This document shows positions 8,689 to 15,810 of a stretch of DNA of 19,282 nucleotides, piece by piece (the stretch's first letter is position 1; each line of letters begins with the position of its first letter). The stretch is from Cyclobacteriaceae bacterium (lineage in GTDB: Bacteria; Bacteroidota; Bacteroidia; Cytophagales; Cyclobacteriaceae): NCBI GenBank assembly GCA_025363495.1, contig JANYDR010000166.1, positions 1 through 19,282 on the forward strand, written 5' to 3'. The notes below the pieces were generated by a model, which was not told the DNA's origin, did no database searches, and saw only the letters and a list, made by a program, of their open reading frames with translations. The position numbers and the translations under genes were made by a program.

Positions 8689-8736
8689 CGTTACTCCGCT
8701 AAAGACGAAAACGATTCTAAATTATTAGAAGTAACG
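8689..8736 (-). promoter_or_regulatory. Candidate RBS-masking stem-loop before the patatin gene
   Basis: Arms CGTTACT (8689-8695) and AGTAACG (8730-8736) are perfect 7-bp complements. Inside lies a second perfect inverted repeat, TTCTAA/TTAGAA with a 4-nt loop (8715-8730), which overlaps the outer arm by one base. On the mRNA the 3' arm runs through the last base of the GGAG ribosome-binding site and stops 3 nt before the ATG. It could regulate translation or be a DNA operator. It is seen in sequence only. Confidence 0.35.
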
Positions 8737-8750
8737 CGAAAAATAAATTC

Positions 8751-10043
8751 TCAGTTTCCAGCCACAATGATGGGTGGCTCCGGGAGTGGAATCAGATCAA
8801 GCCTTCTTGTTACTCGTAATTTGGCTTCTTCAAACTTTGCTATGAATTCATTTTTAACAGGCTCAGATGGTGGAAGCTCAACCCGTAAAGCGTCAACCTG
8901 AACTCCATTTCTCCAAAAACGATAACATAAATGCGGGCCGGTCGCCAGTCCGGTACTGCCAACATATCCAATCGTTTCCCCTTGCCTTACTCTTAAGCCT
9001 GGTCTCATGCCGGCAGCAATTTTTGACATGTGAAGGTATTGAGTTGTGTAGGTTCCGTTGTGACGGATCTTAACATAATTTCCATTATTCGATTTGTATT
9101 GCGCTTCTTCTATAATGCCATCTCCAACGGTGCGGATAGGCGTGCCTGTCGGTGCCGCAAAGTCGGTGCCTAAATGAGCACGAAAAACTTTTGCAATAGG
9201 ATGAAAACGGTTCAGATTATAACGTGAACTGATTCGTGTGAATTCAATTGGGTATTTCAGCAAAGCCTTTCTCAGGCTCTGACCATTGCCATCAAAATAA
9301 TCAAGACCACCACCCTGATCAAAAGGCACGGCGTAGTACGGATGATTAAAATGCTCAAAGTAAACTCCCTTAATCTTTCCAATTCCTATGGTTTGCCCTT
9401 CTACTTGTTGCTCTTCATAAAAAAGTTTGAAGCGATCTCCCTTTTGCAAACGTTGAAAGTCAACCTGCCATGCGAAGATGTCTACGAATCTGTTAGTTAG
9501 TTCTGGTGAAATTCCAAGTTTCTCAATCGTTTCTGAAAGACTTGAGCCAATAACGCCTGCTACTTCCTTCTCAAGCACTCTTACCGGGCGATGTCCGGCC
9601 TCAACGCGTATTGAATCATTGAAATGAAATACATAATAATCGATTGGATTCGGCTCATATATCAATGCCCGAATGGATTTTAATGAATCGTGCTCGGCAA
9701 TAAGGGTATATTTTTTATTGGTTGAAATTTTTCTGAAGTCAAATGTTTCTTTGGATAATAAACTCAACTGCCGCTGAACCCGGGTTGGAACATGGTATCC
9801 CTGTAACAGATCAGAAAAGCGTTGATTTCTCTTTACTACATCTTGAACTACCTGTAGGTCGTTGACCACCATACCATATAAGAGAACAGGTTTGATGATC
9901 TCTTTTACTTCACGGTGAACTTGATCACTCTCAAAATCCCCTTCACTTGAATAAGGAAAAGAAAACTGATCAAGCAACACGTATCCGGATGTTACTAAAG
10001 CAATCCCTGCCACAACACCCACAGTAATCTTCCAGAATTTCAA
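8751..10043 (-). CDS. M23-family peptidoglycan endopeptidase (MepM/YebA-like), TTG start
   Basis: A 430-residue cell-wall hydrolase. There is no in-frame ATG between the upstream TAG and the membrane anchor, so translation must begin at the TTG at 10043; the anchor follows at once (KITVGVVAGIALVTSGYVLL). Residues about 160-235 form the OapA/YebA-like middle domain (VIGSSLSETIEKLGISPELT), and 280-390 the M23 peptidase domain. Zinc and catalytic residues: His290 and Asp294 in AHLGTDFAAP, His338 in TQYLHMSK, and His371 in TGPHLCYRF. The second His of the usual HxH motif is Cys373. The enzyme should cut peptide cross-links in the periplasm, allowing wall growth. The patatin gene follows after 65 bp. 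A perfect TAnnTTTG -7 box is found 44 nt upstream of the TTG. Confidence 0.88.
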   Translation of the reverse strand: MKFWKITVGVVAGIALVTSGYVLLDQFSFPYSSEGDFESDQVHREVKEIIKPVLLYGMVVNDLQVVQDVVKRNQRFSDLLQGYHVPTRVQRQLSLLSKETFDFRKISTNKKYTLIAEHDSLKSIRALIYEPNPIDYYVFHFNDSIRVEAGHRPVRVLEKEVAGVIGSSLSETIEKLGISPELTNRFVDIFAWQVDFQRLQKGDRFKLFYEEQQVEGQTIGIGKIKGVYFEHFNHPYYAVPFDQGGGLDYFDGNGQSLRKALLKYPIEFTRISSRYNLNRFHPIAKVFRAHLGTDFAAPTGTPIRTVGDGIIEEAQYKSNNGNYVKIRHNGTYTTQYLHMSKIAAGMRPGLRVRQGETIGYVGSTGLATGPHLCYRFWRNGVQVDALRVELPPSEPVKNEFIAKFEEAKLRVTRRLDLIPLPEPPIIVAGN

Positions 10044-10086
10044 TGCAGATAAGATTAAAAAGTAGTTTAACGAACAAAACTATTTT

Positions 10087-10094
10087 CAAATATA
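10087..10094 (-). promoter_or_regulatory. Candidate -7 box for the M23 gene
   Basis: On the minus strand the sequence is TATATTTG, a perfect match to the Bacteroidota TAnnTTTG element. No TTG lies at the expected -33 distance. Transcription would begin near 10080, giving a leader of about 37 nt before the TTG codon. The inverted-repeat element after dsbD lies directly upstream. Confidence 0.4.
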
Positions 10095-10103
10095 CTAAAG
10101 GTT

Positions 10104-10190
10104 GGAATATATTGGGCATTAGGTATTGGGTATTAGGAGATTACCCGAAATTGAATCTGAAAGTGTCCTAATTGCCAATACCTAATTGCC
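10104..10190. repeat. Heptad inverted-repeat element A, directly after dsbD
   Basis: Arms at 10114-10138 and 10166-10190 are complementary at 21 of 25 positions, with a 27-nt loop. The left arm is a run of 7-base words, GGGCATT-AGGTATT-GGGTATT; the right arm is CCTAATT-GCCAATA-CCTAATT. The element ends one base from the dsbD stop codon (10192-10194), so it would form the 3' end of that mRNA. A 52-nt stretch (10121-10172) matches element B at 46 positions, including the loop. It lacks a T-run and is not a standard intrinsic terminator. Confidence 0.75.
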
Positions 10191-10191
10191 G

Positions 10192-12267
10192 CTACTTGAC
10201 ATATAACTCCTTATATTTCCTCTTCCCTTCATCCAGGAACTTAACAAACCTATCAACGCTGAGGTCATAGGGTCGGGGGGTAACCAAAACGCGTTCATCC
10301 TTACCTACCAATACGTAAAAAGGTTGAGCGTTATTGTTAAGATTGGTGATTTGTAAATCAGCATGTTGTTTACCGATCGTCTTTTTTACCTTCTTATCAT
10401 AAGTAGAAGTGTACCATTCATTTTCAGGCAATTCTGTTTTATCGTCTACATAGAGAGCAACTACTACATAGTCATCTTTCAGGCGTTGAAGCACCATCGG
10501 GTCTGACCATACACGGGCTTCCATCTCGCGGCAATTGGTACAACCATGGCCGGTAAAGTCAATGAATAAAGGTTTATTCTGCTGACGTGCGCACGCTATA
10601 GCCTGATCATAATCGAAGTAACCATTGAGTCCGTGTGGAAGATGAAGGAACTCGAAATATTTTGGTACATCACAGATCTGATTAGGCTTATCTTTCCGAT
10701 TGATTCCTATCAAATCAAAATCGTGCGTCGACATGGGAGGAAGATATCCAGCCAAAGCCTTTAACGGAGCACCCCACATACCTGGAATTAAATAAACTAC
10801 AAACGTAAACGTTACAATTGCCAGTGAAATTCGCAATACGCTGATGGTTTTGTCTTCAACGTCCTTTCCAGTATCACCGGGTAAACGAAATCCTTTCATT
10901 AAATAAACTCCAATGAGAACAGCGATCACAATCCAGATGGCAAGGTTGATCTCGCGATCAAGTATTCTCCAGTGAAACGCTTGGTCAGCAATGCTGAGAA
11001 ACTTAAACGCAAGCGCTATTTCAATAAATCCCAATACAACTTTTACCGTATTGAGCCATCCTCCTGATTTTGGCAGTGACTTCAGCCAACCCGGGAAAAA
11101 CGCAAAGAGTGTAAAGGGAATAGCAAAGGCGGCAGAAAATCCAAACATGCCAATTACAGGTTTTAAAAACTCTCCACCGGCAGATGAGACCAAAATGCTG
11201 CCCACCAATGGACCAGTGCATGAGAAGGAAACTAACACAAGTGTGAAAGCCATAAAAAATACTCCCGTCAAACCACCTTTTTCTGATTGCTGATCTACCT
11301 TATTAATAAATGATCCTGGCAATGTGATCTCAAACAATCCAAGGAATGAAAGTCCAAACACAATAAAGACTGCAAAAAAGATCAGGTTAGGAATCCATTC
11401 TGTTGAAAGATGATTCGCTGTTTCGGGTCCCATCAATGGAGCAAGCACTGCGCCGATGAGTGTATAAATTAAAATAATTGATATCCCATAAATCAATGCC
11501 TGAAACTTTGTTCCGCGACCGGTGAAGAAGCTCACTGTCATTGGTATCATTGGAAAAACGCACGGCGTAAGCAACGCTGCAAGTCCGGCGATAAATGATA
11601 AGAGGAGAAATCCCCACAATGATTTCCCTCCAATCTCTTCTTTTACCAATGAGGCATCAAGGATCGGACCCTTATTATCTTTGTATTCCTGAACTGGAAT
11701 AACTGCTGATTGATTATTAGTCGCGGCAGTATCTGCTATTACGGCTACCTGCTCGCCTGCCGTTGATGCTTCCGGATCCTTATCAAGGCTTTTTTTTTCT
11801 TCGCTTACGCGAATATTATCAAATGAAAACTCTTCATTAACGGGAATACACTTTCCATCGATTTCACTACACACCTGGGCTTCAAACTCTCCTTTAATAA
11901 CTGGATTAGACTTGAGAATTTTTATTTTCTGACGAAATTCACCTTTGTGCTTAAAAATTTTTACGTCGCATTCAAAAGTATCATCATGCTTAGCGATGGG
12001 ATTGATTGGTTGCAATTTACCAACGAGCTTGTAACCAGCGTCAGGCTTAAAGGTAAACGCTGCTTTAATCGGTCCGTCCTCACATGGAAATTCACTTGAA
12101 TATAGATACCAGTTATTTTCAAGTGTGGCGGTAAAGATGAGATCTACTTCATCACCAACGGAAGGAGAGGCACTGGAAGAAGAGTATGACCACTTGGCGG
12201 GAGTCAATATCTGGCCAAAAGAAACATACCCGATGAGTACGAAGAATAGTGTATTAATTAAACGCAT
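10192..12267 (-). CDS. dsbD: Thiol:disulfide interchange protein DsbD
   Basis: A 691-residue integral membrane protein that carries electrons from cytoplasmic thioredoxin to periplasmic thiols. All three DsbD parts are present. The signal peptide MRLINTLFFVLIGYVSFGQ precedes an N-terminal immunoglobulin-like domain at about 21-150 with Cys133 and Cys140 (QVCSEIDGKCIPV). After a charged/Ser-Ala-rich linker comes an eight-helix membrane domain at about 215-500 with the redox pair Cys236 (LLTPCVFPMIP) and Cys350 (VSFSCTGPLVG). The C-terminal thioredoxin-like domain has the active site Cys576-Thr-Asn-Cys579 (GHGCTNCREME). Length and order agree with the family, and the gene looks intact. Inverted-repeat elements lie on both sides, A just after its stop and B about 130 bp upstream of its start. 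Its likely partners (DsbC, cytochrome c maturation) are not in the window. Confidence 0.94.
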   Translation of the reverse strand: MRLINTLFFVLIGYVSFGQILTPAKWSYSSSSASPSVGDEVDLIFTATLENNWYLYSSEFPCEDGPIKAAFTFKPDAGYKLVGKLQPINPIAKHDDTFECDVKIFKHKGEFRQKIKILKSNPVIKGEFEAQVCSEIDGKCIPVNEEFSFDNIRVSEEKKSLDKDPEASTAGEQVAVIADTAATNNQSAVIPVQEYKDNKGPILDASLVKEEIGGKSLWGFLLLSFIAGLAALLTPCVFPMIPMTVSFFTGRGTKFQALIYGISIILIYTLIGAVLAPLMGPETANHLSTEWIPNLIFFAVFIVFGLSFLGLFEITLPGSFINKVDQQSEKGGLTGVFFMAFTLVLVSFSCTGPLVGSILVSSAGGEFLKPVIGMFGFSAAFAIPFTLFAFFPGWLKSLPKSGGWLNTVKVVLGFIEIALAFKFLSIADQAFHWRILDREINLAIWIVIAVLIGVYLMKGFRLPGDTGKDVEDKTISVLRISLAIVTFTFVVYLIPGMWGAPLKALAGYLPPMSTHDFDLIGINRKDKPNQICDVPKYFEFLHLPHGLNGYFDYDQAIACARQQNKPLFIDFTGHGCTNCREMEARVWSDPMVLQRLKDDYVVVALYVDDKTELPENEWYTSTYDKKVKKTIGKQHADLQITNLNNNAQPFYVLVGKDERVLVTPRPYDLSVDRFVKFLDEGKRKYKELYVK

Positions 12268-12397
12268 TTCTATTGTGTAAAACGTGCGCTAAGTTAACGC
12301 AAGAAGACTCAAATTCGTTTGTCCCGTCATGGTTCTGCTCACTTAATTTGGAAATCGTTAACAAAAAATGGACGTATTGTAATCCTGGAGACAATCT

Positions 12398-12475
12398 AAG
12401 GTATTGGGAATTGGGAGATTATCCAAAATTTAATTTGAAAGTGTCCTAATCCCAATTCGTAACACCTAATTCCCG
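12398..12475. repeat. Heptad inverted-repeat element B, directly after the DUF885 gene
   Basis: Arms at 12398-12416 and 12450-12468 are complementary at 15 of 19 positions, and the right arm can be followed to about 12475, one base from the stop codon at 12477-12479. Words in 7-base register are AGGTATT-GGGAATT on the left. The stretch 12399-12450 matches element A at 46 of 52 positions, and the loop part (12414-12450) at 33 of 37. It has the same position relative to its gene as element A has to dsbD. Confidence 0.75.
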
Positions 12476-12476
12476 T

Positions 12477-14177
12477 TTACTTAAACTTCCAGTTCGTTTT
12501 ATAATCACGCGTAAGAGTTTGATTCGACAACAAAGCCCTTACCATCTCAACGGATATAGGTCCATTCTGCAAAATAGCGTCATGAAAATCCTTCTCCTTC
12601 ATTTTGCCAGAGTTTACAAGTTCTCCACGCAAAGCATAAAATTGTTTAGCTCCCATCATGTATGACAACTGATATAATGGTCCGTAACCTCCGGTGAACG
12701 ATCTCCTCACTTCCGCGGACGCGTTGGCGCGTTCATGACCAACCTTGTCTACTAAAAAATCGATACACTGCTGTGGCGTCCATTTGTTCATATGATAGTT
12801 CAACGAAAAAATAATTCTGGCACAACGATGCATTCTCCAGAACAACATACCAACTCTGTTCTCGGGAGACTTCTGAAAATTTCTATCCCAAAAAACCATT
12901 TCCCAATACAATGCCCATCCTTCTATTGAAAAAGATGTGCTAAAGTATCTGCGATGTGAATTGTAACGACTATTCATAAACCCTTGAAGATGATGGCCCG
13001 GAATGAGTTCATGAAAAACAACGGCTCTTGAGAAATGTTTGTTATTACCACGCATGCTCATCATCTTATCTTCCTCTGCCATTGCACTTGTGGGATACGC
13101 TATTTGCAATACCTCTCCACCTAAAAAAAATGGAGCGAATCGTTGTCCCTCCGCAGTCATCATTGTCATTCGCCAAACTTCTTCGGCTAGTGGAGGTACT
13201 GTTACCAGTTCATTCTTCTTCACGTACTCCGTTGCTTCATCCGCCAGAAATTTCGCCAGCTCTGGTTGCTTACCAACTTCTACATAATCATTCTTCACTT
13301 TCTCCAGTGCTTCTTTCCATCGATCTCCAAAGCCCATATCGGCGGAAGCTTTCAGCATTTCTTTTTCACACCATGCAAATTCCTTATTGGCAATTTCTAT
13401 CAATTCTTCCGGGTTGTAGGGGATCATTTCAAACTCCAGGCTTTTAATAACTTCATCTCTTCCGATCGGATTGCCGATGATGCCGCTTCCATCATCTTTG
13501 GACGTGTCAATGGTTTTCCAACTCTTGAGAAACTTAATGTATTGACCTAGTGTCGTATCGAGCTCAGCATACGGCTGATCCATCCACCAGCTGAATTGTG
13601 GATCGTATTCATTATAAAATTTAAACAAGTCCCTGATTGCTGACTTATAACCCTGAGCGGCAGCAACAGCTCGTGTCGAAAGACGTTCTGAATATTTTGG
13701 CTGCTTTTCAATTTCCTGTTGCGTGGCCTTAACTTCTTTTTTCAAATCATTGAATGCGGTGGCTGTTTTGGATCCATCCATCATGTCACCTTTTCTTCTT
13801 TGAACGACCAATGGCAATATTTTTGAGCTGAATCGAACAGCCGATTTTACTTGATCAAATTCTTTTTTGTTTTGCTGAAGCGTGTACTCTTCGCGTTCTA
13901 TTGCATTTCGTAGTAGAACATAATCTACTTTGCCATCCTGGCTGAATGAATCGAAAGGAATATCTTTTAATTTTTTCAGCCAGTTAGTGTGAAGCAGGCT
14001 GAATCTGGAATAGTATTCATCTGACTCCTTTATAGAATACTTGCGTGAAAGTGTGCCATTATCAGCCTGATACCATATTATATAATCACGCATTTCACTC
14101 AGACCGATCGGTTTTTGTGCTTCACTGCTTTGAAAAATAATAAGCACTAGTACTCCAAGGAGGGTGATTTGTTTCAT
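12477..14177 (-). CDS. DUF885-family zinc peptidase, secreted
   Basis: A 566-residue protein starting at the ATG at 14177, which begins the signal peptide MKQITLLGVLVLIIFQSSEAQ. The frame stays open to a TTG at 14276, but that stretch contains a promoter and terminator. The metal site is HELIPGHHLQ, with His389 and Glu390 and His395, in the HExxPGH form particular to DUF885. SIEGWALYWEM at about 417-427 provides the downstream Glu of the family. Members have been annotated as metallo-carboxypeptidases or dipeptidases, but the substrate of most is unknown. The region from about 25 to 330 is helical, as in M3-like peptidases. The M20 dipeptidase gene lies upstream on the same strand, so both may contribute to peptide turnover; the promoter at 14248-14276 shows that this gene can be transcribed on its own. 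Confidence 0.88.
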   Translation of the reverse strand: MKQITLLGVLVLIIFQSSEAQKPIGLSEMRDYIIWYQADNGTLSRKYSIKESDEYYSRFSLLHTNWLKKLKDIPFDSFSQDGKVDYVLLRNAIEREEYTLQQNKKEFDQVKSAVRFSSKILPLVVQRRKGDMMDGSKTATAFNDLKKEVKATQQEIEKQPKYSERLSTRAVAAAQGYKSAIRDLFKFYNEYDPQFSWWMDQPYAELDTTLGQYIKFLKSWKTIDTSKDDGSGIIGNPIGRDEVIKSLEFEMIPYNPEELIEIANKEFAWCEKEMLKASADMGFGDRWKEALEKVKNDYVEVGKQPELAKFLADEATEYVKKNELVTVPPLAEEVWRMTMMTAEGQRFAPFFLGGEVLQIAYPTSAMAEEDKMMSMRGNNKHFSRAVVFHELIPGHHLQGFMNSRYNSHRRYFSTSFSIEGWALYWEMVFWDRNFQKSPENRVGMLFWRMHRCARIIFSLNYHMNKWTPQQCIDFLVDKVGHERANASAEVRRSFTGGYGPLYQLSYMMGAKQFYALRGELVNSGKMKEKDFHDAILQNGPISVEMVRALLSNQTLTRDYKTNWKFK

Positions 14178-14195
14178 ACAGGTGAGGTTGAATTT

Positions 14196-14227
14196 AAAAA
14201 AAGGGCCACCCGTTGCGGCAGGCGGCC
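14196..14227 (-). terminator. Intrinsic terminator / attenuator in the leader of the DUF885 gene
   Basis: On the minus strand GGCCGCC (14227-14221) pairs with GGTGGCC (14210-14204), seven pairs including one G-T wobble, around a 10-nt loop. C and then seven T follow (14202-14196). This is a textbook Rho-independent terminator, but it stands 19 nt before the ATG at 14177 and a few bases after the predicted transcription start. On the plus strand there is no T-run. Confidence 0.6.
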
Positions 14228-14247
14228 TCTTACCTAAAACTATGAAA

Positions 14248-14276
14248 TTTATAGGCGTTGAAAAAAACTTTGTCAA
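14248..14276 (-). promoter_or_regulatory. Candidate sigma70-like promoter of the DUF885 gene
   Basis: The minus strand reads TTGACA (14276-14271), a 17-bp spacer and TATAAA (14253-14248): a full -35 match and 5 of 6 at -10 for the Escherichia coli consensus. The same bases also give a phylum-type TTG with TAAATTTC about 22 bp on. Transcription would begin near 14241, giving a 64-nt leader that contains the terminator hairpin. Confidence 0.55.
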
Positions 14277-14291
14277 GTATGGGGAGGCTTG

Positions 14292-14316
14292 ATAAAAAAC
14301 ACTAGTTGTTTTTTAT
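14292..14316. terminator. Perfect AT-rich hairpin between the M20 and DUF885 genes
   Basis: ATAAAAAACA (14292-14301) and TGTTTTTTAT (14307-14316) are perfect 10-bp complements with a 5-nt loop. The T-rich arm gives a U-run on either strand, so it might end transcription in both directions, most relevantly readthrough from the M20 gene. The stem contains one G-C pair and would be weak. Confidence 0.35.
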
Positions 14317-14341
14317 GAAGGAGAATTAGCAGAGATAAACG

Positions 14342-14460
14342 GGAAGTGGAAAGTTTAAAGATGAAAGCGTAAAGCACGAGTAAGCTAAATACTTAGTGAT
14401 TCTTAATTAGAAATATGCGTAATATAAATATTGAACATCTAGCTTTCAACTTTCAGCTCC
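14342..14460. repeat. Heptad inverted-repeat element C, overlapping the end of the M20 gene
   Basis: The left arm has AAAG at exactly 14350, 14357, 14364 and 14371, with GGAAG just before. The right arm has the complement CTTT at 14443 and 14450, then CTCC at 14457, in the same 7-base step. The right arm contains the last codons and the stop (14446-14448) of the M20 gene, so it is both coding and repeat. Pairing between the arms is imperfect and the loop is about 60-70 nt. Confidence 0.6.
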
Positions 14461-15810
14461 TCCATAGTATTTATAAAATGCAACAATCGTCTCTATCCCA
14501 ATTAAAAAATTCCTGATCCCATAGTGTTCATTCGGTGAATGCAACGCATCCGTGTCAAGACCAAATCCCATTAGCACTGTGTCAAGACCAAGTTCTTTTT
14601 TAAATAACGCTACGATGGGTATGCTTCCTCCATCTCGGGTTGGTATTGGACTTTTACCCCAAACTTCTTCAAAGGCTTTGCTCGCCGCATGATACGCTTT
14701 TGAATCTGTCGGCGTTACCGCGGGTTCGCCACCATGATGTGCAATAACTTTTACTTTCACCGACTTCGGCGCTATGGAAATAAAATATTTGGTAAAGAGA
14801 TCTGTAATTTCTTGCGGCTCCTGATCTGGAACAAGCCGCATCGAAATTTTTGCATGAGCCTTTGAAGGGAGAACGGTCTTTGCTCCTTCTCCAGTGTAAC
14901 CTCCCCAGATCCCATTCACATCTAATGTTGGACGAATGCCAGTACGTTCCAGTGTCGTGTAACCCTTCTCACCCTTTATCTCGTCGATGCCCAGTTCTCT
15001 TTTATACTCATTCAAATCAAACGGCGCGTCGTTCATTGCTTTGCGTTCGGCGGCTGATAGCTCTGCAACCTTGCTATAAAAACCCGGAATAGTAATGTGC
15101 CCGTCTTCATCATGCATAGAAGCAATCATCTTGCTTAAGATGTTAACAGGATTTGCAACGGCACCACCATAGACTCCCGAATGAAGATCACGATTTGGTC
15201 CCGTCACCTCAACTTCCATATAACTCAATCCGCGTAAACCAACCGTGATCGACGGTTGATCCAGTGATATCAATGATGTATCAGAAATCAAAATTACATC
15301 AGCCTTTAGTTTGGCTTTATTTTCTTTTACGAATGTTCCGAGATTATCCGATCCAACCTCCTCCTCACCTTCAATCATAAATTTGATGTTACAACTCAGC
15401 AGATTGTGCTTCATCATTATTTCAAATGCTTTGATGTGCATGTAAACCTGTCCTTTATCATCACATGCTCCGCGGGCAAAAATTTTTCCATCACGGACTG
15501 TTGGTTCGAATGGTGGTGAATTCCAAAGCTCCAGCGGATCGGGTGGTTGTACATCATAATGACCGTATACCAGCACAGTCGGTTGTTTGGGATCAACCAT
15601 TTTCTCTCCATAAACAATAGGGTGACCTTTTGTTTCCATCAACTCAACCTTCTCTGCACCTGCTGCTTTTAATTTTTCAACAACATATTCTGCAGCCCTG
15701 CGAACGTCAGACGCATGACGACTATCAGCGCTTACTGAAGGGATCCTCAGTAATTCAAAAAGTTCTTTGAGGAAGCGGTCCTGATTGGATTGAATGTATT
15801 CGTGGATCAT
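14446..15810 (-). CDS. M20-family dipeptidase (CNDP2/carnosinase-like)
   Basis: A 454-residue di-zinc peptidase, cytosolic, with no signal peptide. The metal and catalytic residues are in place: His84 and Asp86 in VYGHYDVQPPDP, the bridging Asp117 in RGACDDKGQ, the base Glu150 and ligand Glu151 in IEGEEEVGS, Asp177 in LISDTS, and His424 in LHSPNEHYG. The lid/dimerisation domain is inserted at about 185-350 (RDLHSGVYGGAVANPV). Length and motifs match the dipeptidases that cut Xaa-Xaa dipeptides in peptide salvage, closer to cytosolic non-specific dipeptidase than to DapE or aminoacylase. The ATG at 15810 starts a normal N-terminus. The C-terminal codons (GGAES) and stop are built from the right arm of repeat element C, an unusual overlap. 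Its upstream region is shared with the divergent permease gene. Confidence 0.92.
   Translation of the reverse strand: MIHEYIQSNQDRFLKELFELLRIPSVSADSRHASDVRRAAEYVVEKLKAAGAEKVELMETKGHPIVYGEKMVDPKQPTVLVYGHYDVQPPDPLELWNSPPFEPTVRDGKIFARGACDDKGQVYMHIKAFEIMMKHNLLSCNIKFMIEGEEEVGSDNLGTFVKENKAKLKADVILISDTSLISLDQPSITVGLRGLSYMEVEVTGPNRDLHSGVYGGAVANPVNILSKMIASMHDEDGHITIPGFYSKVAELSAAERKAMNDAPFDLNEYKRELGIDEIKGEKGYTTLERTGIRPTLDVNGIWGGYTGEGAKTVLPSKAHAKISMRLVPDQEPQEITDLFTKYFISIAPKSVKVKVIAHHGGEPAVTPTDSKAYHAASKAFEEVWGKSPIPTRDGGSIPIVALFKKELGLDTVLMGFGLDTDALHSPNEHYGIRNFLIGIETIVAFYKYYGGAES

Noticed and set aside
10104..12475. CRISPR-like array or insertion sequence as explanation of elements A and B
   Set aside because: There are only two copies 2.2 kb apart, no regular spacers, no transposase and no target-site duplication.
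13028..13447. 139-codon plus-strand open frame inside the DUF885 gene
   Set aside because: It is antisense to a well-supported peptidase with its catalytic motif in frame, and its composition is low-complexity Ser/Leu/His text without any domain.
14178..14276. N-terminal extension of the DUF885 protein from a TTG at 14276
   Set aside because: The stretch contains a promoter and a terminator, and a normal signal peptide starts at the ATG at 14177.
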